Positions 25,455 through 36,700 of a DNA stretch of 64,000 nt are shown here, piece by piece. The notes below the pieces were generated by a model. That model was not told the DNA's origin. It made no database searches and saw only the letters and a list, made by a program, of their open reading frames with translations. Position 1 is the stretch's first letter; each line of letters starts with the position of its first letter. Position numbers and translations under genes: made by a program. The stretch covers positions 14,393,484-14,457,483 of the forward strand of contig CM076951.1 in assembly GCA_039566865.1 (NCBI GenBank), in the 5' to 3' direction. The DNA comes from Aurelia coerulea. Taxonomy: Eukaryota; Cnidaria; Scyphozoa; Semaeostomeae; Ulmaridae.

Positions 25455-26469
25455 TATTTGCATCCGTTTCATCACACTTTTTACACAAAACAGATTTGCC
25501 AAACCCTTCTTCATTGTCAGAATCAATTTCTATAACACAGCATGGAGGGATGGCATGGCAGGGCATTTGGCATTCTCTGCACCAGTGACTTCCATCATAT
25601 CCACTTTGACAAGTTACGCATTTTTGCTCTGTATCTGAATTATCCTTGTCAGTCTGAAAATAAGAATATTTGTAATAATGTTAGAAACCCTTTATTAATG
25701 TATTATTTGAATGCCAAATATGTATCACTTGAGTGTTAAGTTCCATCATCCAAGCCAACTTTTATTAAGATTGATTTGAAATCGTGTCTTCCAAAATGAA
25801 GTGTTGAATTTTTGTTTTTACTTCTGCACAAATTCCATTGTAGTTGTGAATAAATACTTTCGATTTCATCTGTAAATTGCAATGCTAGTTCTATTCTTCA
25901 ATGGGCCTAATTAGCAAAAATCAACATCAGACATCGATATTATTGCAGATTACCTGCTGGTACGGAGCAGCTTTTGTAACTGATATAACATTTTTATGTG
26001 ATGCATGCCTCAAAAGTTTTCGGTCACAAACAAAACAAACAGCTTCACCTTGTAATTACAATATAGTGAAAGAGATCAGATCACTCACCATTTTGATGCT
26101 CCACCGTCAAGTTTGCAGTTGGAACGATGTGATGTGATTGAGTAGGTGCAAACCCACGTGAATTTGGAAACGAGGCTGGAATAAGATGGCTTTCAAAACA
26201 ACAATCGAACAATGAAGTGAACAACGGTTTGTGGCTGTTTGTATCAGATGGCGTGCAGTTTGCGTTATCGCCGACGCGGAGACCTTAGCCGAAGCCGTTG
26301 ACCTATCGTACGAGAAGCCTCTTTCAAATTCTTTCACGCAAACAAACAAAAACAGACACAGACTCGGATTGTGCGCAGATACGCGTAATGTTGTTACCAA
26401 ATTATGCAAATGCGCGGATGAATGTTGCTTATCAAGGAGATTGCGCATATGCAGCGCGGATAACATACA

Positions 26470-26600
26470 AGTGCGCGGGGGATTAATCCCCCGCGCATGT
26501 CAAACTTTCCAATCTGGACCAGTTGGAGTTTTGGAAGTGCAAAGATGTCAGTTGCCAGCACTGCCAATCACTGTCAAATGGCAAAAATTATTTTCTTGAG
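26470..26600 (-). pseudogene. Inverted relic of the 17.9 kb transposase tail
   Basis: Read on the minus strand, this stretch contains TTGGCAGTGCTGGCAACTGA and CCAGATTGGAAAGTTTGA followed by GCGCGGGGGATTAATCC. The plus strand at 17905-17965 has GCCAGATTGGAAAGTTTGA followed by GCGCAGGGGATTTTC. The translated tails share a RLESL block after the zinc finger. So the same element tail occurs on both sides of the 19.2-26.1 kb gene in opposite orientation. Confidence 0.5.
26472..26497. repeat. 26 bp perfect palindrome
   Basis: TGCGCGGGGGATTAATCC continues as its own reverse complement to CGCA with no loop. It is far more GC-rich than its surroundings and is embedded in a run of GCGCA and GCGCGG motifs (26400-26500). 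It may be the fused tips of two inverted element ends. Confidence 0.8.
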
Positions 26601-27834
26601 GTAATCAGGCTGTTTGGTGGTAGTTGCCCTTCTCCGGTATTAAGCCCTGCCCATGTTGGCCATTAATAGAAATGTTGCAGCAAGCTGTTTTATCAAATCA
26701 ATTTCCACCTGAAAATAACAAATCCAACAAGTTTTGGAAGATGCGCTCATGGCTGCAAATATGTTTCCTTTTCAGAAGCCGACAGAAAAAGACATATGAA
26801 AATGATGAAATGTTGAAAGAAGCCCTTGTTAGATTCTCTTTGCCGTTTATAATTTCAATGTGCGTAATAACTGATATCAGCTTGGTTTTAGTGTTTGTTT
26901 ACACATGAATGCACCTTTTGAATGAACAACCTTGTTTTAGAAACTTTTCTTACACTTTTGGGCGCCTCGCTATCATAAGTTTCTTACGTGTTTTCTATAA
27001 TTCTACAGGGGTGGAAAAAATAGCGGATCACAGCACCAATGGTCCCAGAAAGCTGTTCAGGTCACCAGAAAGAAATGAAAGCTCTCAATACAATCCTTGC
27101 TAAAATCCATGCTTACAAATAATGATTTGTCTGTTTGCGAGTGAAGATAAATCACCTCAGTTATATTGAGAAATACGTACACCTGGCATCCGAAAAGTTA
27201 GGATAAGCTTTTGTTGAAAACCTGCAAAAAATGCAGCATAACGGGTGCAGTTTTGAATAACTGGTGTGACGTGAATTGAAATCAAACACGTGAAACAACG
27301 ATCTTTTTGGGGCATGATTCCGAAAACAACCTGGCTCCCTTGACCTTTGCGTACCTGTAACGCGCTGCAATCGCCGGACAAATATGTTCAATGTGTGGCA
27401 AAGCTATTTCACAGCAACTGCTTGTTTTAGTTACAGTACTTTCTTAGATGAGAAAGTTCCAAATTAATGAAATCGAAATGATCGAGTCTGTTTCACCCGG
27501 AGACGAAACAAAATTGACAACACTAATAACTGTCTTGAGAGGGAAGGGGCTGATCTTACCGACCTTATTAAAACGGCTGTTCCTTTTTAACTACACATAA
27601 CAACAAAATTATCCAGATCATATCCTATTGTAGCGTATGGTAAAGTCCTGAAAACCAGGCGGCAGACCCCCTTCCATGTAAACGTATACGTAAACAAAAG
27701 GACGACATATAAATTTATGGATTGCAATCTTTCACTTTTTCGTTTATACAACAGTTGAAAGGAAGAAGAAAGGGAATGGGTCGTTCATTTGCACCCTTCT
27801 TGCGCGAGACGCTTTTAAGATCTATATGCAATTG
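26600..27834. other. Unassigned spacer
   Basis: No gene, RNA or clear repeat could be supported. Several short open frames lack motifs and splice context. Confidence 0.45.
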
Positions 27835-28215
27835 ATAATTCATACACGCAGTTTGCATCAAATTGTATACACAATTTATATACGCAATTGATATAAAATC
27901 GTGTGCTTGATTCGTATAGGCAATTCATATCAAGTTCGTATACGCCATTCCTTTACGCAAGTCATATCAAATTCGTATACGCAATTCGTGTCACATTCGT
28001 ATACGCAATTCATGTCACATTCGTATACGCAATTCGTATCAAATTTGTATTAAAATCGTATCAAATTCGTATCAAATTCGTTTCATAATTCGTATAGAAA
28101 TCAAACAATTCGTATACAATTCGTATCACTTTTGTGGCTATATGAATTTAATCGTATAACACCTTATCCCGTATACAATTGAATTTGTATCAATTCGTAT
28201 AAAAGCTATACGATA
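27835..28215. repeat. Degenerate AATTCGTATACGC minisatellite
   Basis: Around 20 imperfect units of a 15-16 bp motif (AATTCGTATACGC, AATTCGTATCA, ACATTCGTATACGC) fill this interval. Units with GTATAC alternate with units with GTATCA, giving a loose 30 bp dimer period in the middle (27950-28050). Confidence 0.85.
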
Positions 28216-28221
28216 ATTTTT

Positions 28222-28498
28222 AAGTAGGTAGGTAGGTATTATATTTAACGTGGCTAGCCTGCGAAAGTCTGAGAGAGACTTATTTCCAGCAGGGGCCACG
28301 GATGTTTTACCATCAACCCGCTGCAGCTACCAGATTTCCCTCACATGGCTTTGGCTGACCAGGGCTAGAGTTACGGACAGCGACCAAACTGTCCAGCGCA
28401 GGATTTGAACCTCGGCCGTTCTGACGTTTGGTTTACGAGTCAGTCGCCGTAACCACTCAGCCACGCGCTCCCTACAACCACTCGGCCACGCGCTCCCT
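28222..28498 (-). mobile_element. tRNA-derived SINE with intact promoter boxes
   Basis: On the minus strand the element starts GGAGCGCGTGGCTGAGTGG: box A (TGGCTGAGTGG) is at 28463-28453 and box B (GGTTCAAATCC) is at 28411-28401, about 42 bp apart as in a class II tRNA. The body continues to a tail of ACCTACCTACCTAC at 28240-28223. The first 26 bp or so (GGAGCGCGTGGCYGAGTGGTT) are duplicated upstream at 28472-28498. RNA polymerase III would start near 28471. Internal promoter and short repeated tail are the defining features of a SINE; the parental tRNA may be a Ser/Leu-type molecule. Confidence 0.85.
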
Positions 28499-29040
28499 AT
28501 ATGATCGACGATGGAGACGATCCCTAAATGGAACCAAATTTAGTAAAATTAGGACTGGATCAGTGCTTTTTATCAGCAGGCATTATCAAGATCATTGAAT
28601 AAATTGAAATACTGTTACAACTACTAGCGAAGCCAATGAGTTACAAACTGTTCTCAACTCGAAGAATTCCATTTGAAATATTGTTTCATCACAATTTGTT
28701 TATGGCTCTTGATTTCAAATGGCAACTAATACATTAATAAAAGGCAATTAGTGTTTTCAATTAGGCAAAGAAAAAGAGGGAAAGGAACTCACACTTGTGA
28801 CCCTTTTTCTTTTCAAGTTTTCAATAAGCCAATCACCATTGAAGTAACTGTCTTTGTTACGTTGTGTCAGGACTTCAGCGGCAATTTGATATTGTATGCA
28901 GCTCATGCTGATTGAAAAATCCTGGCCAGCAGTCTGGATGAATTAATTTGTTCATGGCCAGAAAAGGAAGAACTTCCGTAATAAAATAATTCTTTTGGAC
29001 CTCCCCCAATTTATGGTGACAAAATGATTGCACAAAAGAT
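28499..29040. other. Unassigned spacer
   Basis: AT-rich DNA with no feature I can support. Confidence 0.4.
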
Positions 29041-29042
29041 GT

Positions 29043-29187
29043 CGGCAAGGAACTTTTTACCAAAATGCACTGCATTCTTGAATCAAATTCCCATGGAATT
29101 ATTATGGATCTCTAATTAGAATGCAGAACATCTTGCTAAGAGGTTCCTCACCGCCATCTTTAGCGTAATCATCTATAATGGATTGCC
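29043..29187. mobile_element. Palindromic MITE family P, copy 1 (diverged)
   Basis: Left arm GCAAGGAACTTTTTACCAAAATGCACTGCATTC pattern (shown here only in part: GAACTTTTTACCAAAATGC) and right arm GAATGCAGAACATCTTGC then CCGCCATCTTTAGCG are inverted relative to each other. The same arms occur at 42576-42723 and 46627-46787. No coding capacity. Confidence 0.7.
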
Positions 29188-29234
29188 AAGTTGCAGAAGT
29201 CTCAGTTTCTCTTTCTTCGTTTTTGACTAGTAGT

Positions 29235-29665
29235 GCTACCACTCGTAGGGGAATTCCCCTACAGTAGGGGGAAATATGTTTTGGTAGGTTGTAGGGGAAA
29301 CCTACGGGGAAAATGAGGGTTTGTAGGGGGATTTTGTTCAATAAGGCCAGTTTTCAACAAAGGAAAATAACAATGGAAACAGGTAACAGAACAATAGGAT
29401 GAGGATTGGTCCATATGTCAACAATCGTCAGATTTTCTTCCATGCTCTTGGGATCTCAAGATTGAATGAGGCTCTCTGAAAGCGTTATAGTCCAAAATGA
29501 ATCTTCTGAGATCGATAAGTGCTAATTGTGTCATTATCAACTCAAAATCATGGCTTTTGTGTACAAAAACAGGTGAAAACGTAGGGGAATTTGCAAAAAT
29601 ATAGGGAAATGTAGGGGAAATAGAGAAATTTAGCGTAGGGGGCTGTAGGGGAAAATCGCCTGCGC
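29235..29665. repeat. Two clusters of GTAGGGGAA motifs
   Basis: GTAGGGGAA or a one-base variant occurs about eight times at 29245-29340 and again about six times at 29580-29665, with unrelated sequence between. It is G-rich on the plus strand. It may be the two arms of one older element or a decayed minisatellite. Confidence 0.5.
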
Positions 29666-29789
29666 AGTAGGTGGAAATTGCAAATCAAGAGTGGCAGCAT
29701 CGTTGACTACTCCAAACCTTTTTAGATTAAAACTAATCAGGGCTCAAAAAACGAAATAGCGTGGTTGTGGCGGTAGCTGAAATACTAAA

Positions 29790-29945
29790 ATTTTGTAAGA
29801 AGGAAGAAGGGTAAAAGGAAAAAGAAATGGAAGGAAAAGGAAATGGAAAAGAAGGGAAATAAATTAAGGAAACAAAGGAAAGAAGGAAAGGGAAATAAAG
29901 AAGAAGAAAAAGGGATATAACTGGGCAGTATACAGGGAAAGAACA
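29790..29945. repeat. Purine-rich (GGAAA)n tract
   Basis: About 150 bp of nearly pure A/G sequence on the plus strand with GGAAAAG and GAAGAAGG repeats. Minus-strand frames through it (FPFPSISF) are low-complexity artefacts. Confidence 0.8.
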
Positions 29946-29968
29946 AGAAAAGTGTGTAAGAACGGCTA

Positions 29969-30594
29969 GTGTAATCTGCATAATGCAGGTTGCATAATGC
30001 AGGTTGCAGGTTATCAGTTATGGCTATGGGCTGTAAAGCCACAACAACGGGTCATTTCCTGGATGAAGCTAAAATGTCGGTCTCACGGAGGTTGTCATGA
30101 GTTTGCATATTTTTGAATTACTGATAATGAGATAAGCAGATCAATACAGTCGGATGTGGTGTGCCTGCGCGATTTCTTTGTTCTATTTATAGAGGAGCCT
30201 ATTTACCATTGCAGACTTGCTGTAACTATTTGCAATCCAATGCAACGACTTGCTGTAAATGGGGATATGATTTGGTCATGATTTGGAGGAAATTTTGATG
30301 AGCTGGACGTGCATAATATTTATACGTATTATTTAGCCTTTCAGAAATAGGTATTCGCATCAGATTCAAAAGGCTCGAGAGAATTATGACCAAGCTGCAA
30401 CCATAATTTTCTGCAAAATATTTTTGGGAAACGTGGTCCTTACTTCGTGAAATGGAATTGTAATACCTCCCATAGCAATATCTCACATAAGGACCAATTG
30501 TGCTCACATGCCAACTCATGACAACCCATAAATGATAACCTGCTTTATGCAACCTGCAACCTGCATTATGCAACCTCCTTTATGCAGATTACAC
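29969..30594. mobile_element. 626 bp inverted-repeat element with GTGTAATCTGC ends
   Basis: The left end GTGTAATCTGCATAATGCAG and the right end CTTTATGCAGATTACAC are inverted copies, and the match extends about 65 bp inward. Each end contains two or three direct repeats of TAATGCAGGTTGCA. No transposase frame is present. Direct target duplications are not clear, so the superfamily is open. Confidence 0.8.
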
Positions 30595-30769
30595 CTGCCG
30601 GTGTAAGAATAAACTGCTACGAGGAAAGAAAATATTTGTTGAGCCCTGAAACTAATATGATCTATGCGCTTAGAAGTGAGTCCCCTCTCTGAGATTAAAA
30701 TTGAGACTTCCAGTGAACTGTTCCCATGAATTTTAAGTTATAGTTTCATACACGCTTTTCTTTCTTTAG

Positions 30770-33700
30770 TTGAAAAGAATCTCGAAAATTGGTGGATCGT
30801 CAGTAAAGGAGAATGTAGCAAGGGTAATGGAGCGGTGAGTATCTGTCATGTTGATAGCAAATTCCATTAAAGATTTAATGATTGATTAAAATACAGCAGG
30901 CTACTAAATTCAGTAGCCAAATATAATTTGGGTTAAGTAAGTTTTAAGTTGAACAGGTTTTTCTCAGTAACAGTAATATGAAAGGTCTATTTGAAACTCA
31001 AATAGATATTTTAGCATCTGTGCAGGAATTGAAAGCCTACCATAATAGAACTTTTAAACGCTATGACCATTGTGTAGATCAGTGAGAGAATTTAGGCTAG
31101 TGATCACTGGCTATTGATCTAGATTTAATGGCACCTGTAGAATTAAAGGAAAAGATGTGACATAGAATCTGTGCTATAAAGCCTTAACATTTATTTGAAG
31201 TTTCTATTGAATGACATACATGTCTTGCCTATTTTTCTGAAAAATTATCTGATGAAATTTTTATGATTTGTGGTATTGAGATCAACCATCTCTTACATAA
31301 TTTCCTAGGGTATGTTTTAATTTTTTCCGTAAATGGCATTTTGTTGTTGTTCTTTTTCAGTTTGATGAGCACCAAGATGATGTGCCAATTACAACGGCTA
31401 ACTACAATCTCAATTTTTTCACTAGAATTGGACTCATTCAAATCCATCAAGTATTCTTGGTGCTATGAATCTTTCAAAAGTGGGAACTTTTTTCTGGCTC
31501 ACTCGGCAGTTTTCTTAGAGACTAAATTCTCTCCATTTCTATCCAGACGAAAAGAAGAAGACGAAAAAGAAACCCCAAGAAGGGATGATATTTACACAAA
31601 CACGGACACTGCTTTAACAACAATACACGTATTTTCTTCATAGGAAACTTCCCACAAGAAACTCAACTTTCAGCTCGCCAAAAAATTAAGAAGCTCTAGT
31701 AATGGGAAAGCATAAGTTAAGAAACTATATATTTTGACAAAAGGAAATCCTTGACATTGTTTTGCTTTATTTTCACACAGTCACATGTTTCTTGTTTACA
31801 CAGTTAGTCACACTCTGATGAGAACGTAAGTTTGAAAGGCCTCAGTGTGCTTATTTTTTCTCCTAGTACCTTTTATTTGTTTCTTCTATGTATTTATCAT
31901 ATATACGTATATACTCTAAGGCACTTGAGTAAAATCTAAACATTAGAAGGCTTGAAAACCGTATTTTGGAATGTTCAGAGTGGATCAGGTAGTGAACATG
32001 AAGATTGTTATATGTGGGAACCTCTAAGCTAAGAAACACCTAAGAAACTCTTGAGTGCTCAAAATTTAAATCTAAGAAATGTTCAGTACTGGCCCCAATT
32101 CTTAGTTTCTTATAAAAGGAAATGTGTAATGCCAGATTTTGTAATGAAGATATGGTAACCCCCCGGGGGGTACTCCCATTGTGGCCTGACAGGGCGTCTA
32201 GTCAGGGCTAAAGTAAAGAGGGCCAAAGCCAAAATTTTGGAAAATACCCTCAAATAGTTGTACTGTATCTTTTCACAGAAATCTCATTTTTAATGGATTC
32301 TCTCAGATACAGTAGATGTCTCAATATCATATGTAACATAAAGTTATACTTTATGTTTTATGTTAGCTGAAAGCAAAAGGTTTTTAAATGACCAAACCGT
32401 AATACCAAAAATTTGCTTTATTACCAAAATTAACAACATCATAGAGGGTAATAATACATTATTGAAACATTGAAACTTTGAATTTTCAGGAAACTTTTTA
32501 AATCCATGTTGAGAAAAATGATGTGCAGAATTTTACAGTACTTCTCTTACGCACATACTGTACCATGGCGCTCTTGCCTTAGACCGTCTTTAAACAAAAC
32601 AAAGAAAAACCCATTGACTTGCACCTGTCAATTTCACCCATTTCTATCATATTCTACTCATGCCCAACCCCCTTCTCGATACAAATACCTTTCAACCTGC
32701 CAAACCTTAGAGAACATCTTACTTTTTTCAAGAATTCTTGTTTGAAAACTTTTGCACAGTCATTTACAGTCTTTCATAAGTTTCAAGAATTCTTGTCATA
32801 ATGTGAGAATTCTGTCATGTTAATTGTGCAAGGCCTGCACTTCTATACTGTACCTTGACACCTCTTACTTAATTCAATGCAAAGTCCTTACCAATTTTTC
32901 CCAGACTGACACCGCTTGTTTCAGCAAGCAGCCCGCTGTTCAATGAGAATGTTTTCCACAAATCAGTCAAATGCCTGGGGACCGGGAAATTATTTTGTGC
33001 ATATTCCTGGGGGTGTCTCAGGGAATGGTCAGGGTAGGAATTTTAATGAAAAATTATGGCATGCAGAACTACCTGTACTGTAGGAACATACAGTACAAGG
33101 CCATGTAATAGCCATGTACAAGCCTTGTAGTTATTGGCCTTGTAACCTTGTTCTAGCCTAGAAAAGCCTTGCTGTAACCTTGTAAATGGCTCGAAAAATG
33201 CTAATTAGCCTTGTTGAAACCTTGTGGAAGCTTTGTGCTAGACTGGTTGTAACTTAGAATCTTACTGATAGCCTTGTAATTTTCTTCAAGGTTGGTACAA
33301 GGTCATAACAAGGTCCCTGCTACAAGGCTAAAACTTGGCCCGTACAAGGCCAAGTTTAGCCTTGTATTTTTGTACAGGTAATTTCTGCTCTTTTACAGTA
33401 TTTTGCATATTCCTACAGTATTTTTCCCAATGTACAGTAATGAGCAGTTTATACTCTTTCACAGAAAAAAAGATCTAAGAAGCAGGTCAAATATTTGACA
33501 AACAGAGGAAGACGTAGAGCATTTGACAAAACAAAGCTTGAAAGCCTTGCAACAATGGTATTGTATCATTATCTGGTCTGCAATTTTACTAAAAATTTGC
33601 CTTTCTTCGATTTGTAATAAAGGAGAGCAAGGAAATTTTGGAAAGCTGCAGAACATCATTTTTATGTTTACAAATGTTCCAACTAACATGATAAGACATA

Positions 33701-36700
33701 ATTATTTGAAACCATAGATAATGGATATACATTCCTTGGTGGAAACCATGCAAAGTCCACGCCGGAGATTTTTGCAAAAACACTGGAAGAACAAAGAAGA
33801 ACAATAGATTATCATGACTCCACGCCGGAGATCTCCGGCGTAGACTGCATGGATTCCACCCTGGTATACATTGTAACAAATCATGTGCCTTTACTGCTTA
33901 AGATTTCTAAGAATGCTTTTTTCTAATTTTTACTTTCTTTCACAGTATGTCTCCCAAGAATTCTTATAAGCATATCAAAAATTAGCAAAAATCTTCAAGA
34001 ATTATTGTCATGCTACAGAAGGTGTGCAAGGCCTGCACTATAAACTGAACATTGTTCTTTCACAGTTGGATGAATGGTTCACTAGGACAAAGCTGCCTGT
34101 TGTGGCAATATCATTAGATAAAGATTTACATGGTGAAATGGGTGTTAGGTTTACAGGTAAGGGGTTGTAGTATGCAACATCCTTTAATTTTTGAATCTTA
34201 CATCGGCATGACAAATTCAGCAGATATTCCATAAATTTACTTCTGATCAAACAACATGTATTTTTAAGATTGATTGATTGCCATGCATTTGTCTTGTCAA
34301 GAGGTTTGAGGAGTGCATTCCTGAATACCACACACCTGGCCTGGCTTGTTTTGGCTGTCAACAGCCATTTTCTGAAGTCTGTCATCATTCTTCAAAGCAT
34401 GATACTGTAGTAGGCTTTATAAAGGATGACTGAAATTATGGATGTCCAATGCTGAGACTTGTTATATTCAACTAAATGAGTGTCAAATGTTTAATCTGAG
34501 GACATTTTTGCTTTTTTGGGTAAAATTTCTTTTGTTCAAACTTGAATTCTCCAAAGGAACGTTCAAACTTGCATTCTCCATAGGAACAGTAGAGCGATGC
34601 AACTGCTTACTAAGTTGGTACTGATTGTACATTACTAAGGGAGGCAACATTCTGTCATTTCGTGCAAGTGTTATTGGAAATGTTGCCAAATAGTAGATGT
34701 CATGATCTTACAACAATATGAACCATTTACTTATACAGGAAAGGAAGTCTTTGCAGACTTTGTAAGAGATGAAGATGTCAGGAAGAGATTTGTAGAGGTG
34801 GTTATCGAGGGCTTAAAAAAGACAGAAGAGCCTAATACAGTGGAGACCAAGGATCCAGGTAATCATATTTTGTATAAATCTTATCATCGTTTGTTCTGTA
34901 TTTCATTGGAAAATCAAATTTTTATTATCCATAAACTGAACATTTAAGTTCTCATCGTGAGTATGTTTTATCCCACATGATTGATCAAAAGCTCCTTTCT
35001 CACAGTTTGTCGAATCTAACAGCAATCAACATCATGGTTCAAAGCTGGCCCTTAAAGATATATCCTATGGCATTTGATAACTTTGACACATGCTGTTTCA
35101 TCTTTGTAGCTAAGAAACAATGGATGCAAAGGCGTTTTCATTGGCCTATTTATGGTATATAGCTATATCCATTGCCTCCAATATATTTTAGTAAGAAGAC
35201 AATAATTGATGTACAGTAAATACATATAGTAAAGATGCTCAAAAGGACACATTTGGTTAATCGTTTTTGCAAGCCTTTTCAGCAATGAGTTTCACAAATT
35301 GAACAGTAATGATTATAGTCAAGAATGGTCTTTGTAGCTTGTTCAGGTGTAAAGATGGATCTCAGTATTCATTTTTCTCCTACGAAGCTCTAAAATTGCA
35401 AAGTGGTTATATTTAATTTACGAAATTAGGGACCACTTCTTTGAATTCGATAACAACAAGTTTTTTTCTATGTCAGGGTGTGGTCGAGTGCTGGTAGATA
35501 TTTTGTTGGCAGAAAACGTGTTGAGGTTTTCTGTTCAGGACAAGCGGAGCCTTCTTACTGACATCATCACTCAACACAGTATGTGAATTATTTTACGTTA
35601 TTCACAGCTTCAAACTGAAATTGTCTCCAGAACAAGATTTATGAATTCCTTTAATCGCTTAAGAAACCAATGTTAATGAAATGTGATTTACCAGCTATCT
35701 TGACATTAAGAACAACAATATTATGTGAATCATTGTGACATCTTCATTCACTAATATGAAGTGAAAATCATGAGGCTGTGACAAGAATCATGATTGTGGC
35801 TTTGTGAAGAAGTTCTCTCCATAGCTGTATAATTTTCCTAGACACCAAGATTCGACCTTGATTTCCACTGTTGTTCAGTATTTGGGCATCTTTGTTTCAA
35901 TTTGAATTCATAGCTTCATTTAAAAGGCAGACAGTTTCTGTTGATGTTTTTCGAGTTGACAACAGGCCGAACAACCTTTTAAAAAGCTACATCCAAACTC
36001 TATTTCCTTTGTTTTAGCACAATAGAACAGAACAGATCAACAAATAGAACTGCAATATTATTAGCGCTGATCACTTCTTTCTTTCGTATAATAGGAAGCA
36101 AGGGCAGTGGAAGTGCATGGCTTCCCGAGAGAAAGCCAAGCTGGTGGAATGCAGAGCATTGGTCATTCGAGAGCCCAAACAACGGCACCCCACGGATGAG
36201 CGTTGATGCTCTTGATTCATTGCTTGCTGACTGTGTCGAGTTTTATAAGAGAACGAGAGCAAGAGAAGAGACTAGCGAGGAGGGTAGTGGCAGTGAGGAG
36301 AGGATGCAGGGAGAGATAGGGGAAGATCATCAACAGAGTCGTGGTGTGGTAGGAGAGGAGGAAGGAGTGGATGATTTTATGGTGAATGAAGAAGGGACTG
36401 CAGAAGTAGGGAGAATGGAGGTAGAGTGTGAGGATGAATTGGAAGGACAGGAAAGGGAAGCAGATTTAGAAATAGGTAGGAGCGTTGAGGTGACAGAATT
36501 AGGAATTGAGAATGAAGAACCAGGTGAAGGATATCAGAGAGATGGAGACGGAAGGTCGGAAATATTGGAAACAACGGAAGGAAGGGAACAGAAAGTGAAT
36601 GAGGAAGATAGGAGTAATATTGAAGAAGAAGTTGAGGAAGAACATGTAGAAGCAAGAACGATGAAAGGAAGGAAGAGGGAGAAAATGAGTAAACGGAAGG

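Larger units (their letters stand above)
22783..26091 (-). pseudogene. 5' exons of the BED-finger transposase-derived gene, interrupted
   Basis: Exon 1 ends with ATG at 26091-26089 directly before a GTGAGT donor. Exon 2 (25653-24415) begins TDKDNSDTEQKC and encodes a zinc domain with C-x2-C, C-x2-C-x3-CH and C-x2-C pairs (CVTCQSG, WCRECQMPCHAIPPC, LCKKCDE). It is split by a 967 bp element at 24488-25454 but reads on in frame across the TA site (DANIVPMKPISS). Exon 3 (about 24204-23932) encodes FCLVCF and KSHMQHTH, a BED-like C2H2 finger, and has a +1 frameshift near 24167. Exon 4 (23352-23254) and exon 5 (22863-22783) are Ser/Thr/Lys-rich linkers that stay in phase with each other and with the last exon. 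The gene is therefore a damaged copy, or functional only if the insert is removed from the transcript and the frameshift is an assembly error. Confidence 0.65.

Noticed and set aside
29733..30042. Minus-strand frames rich in Phe, Pro and Ser
   Set aside because: Translation of a purine-rich tract; no splice or motif support.
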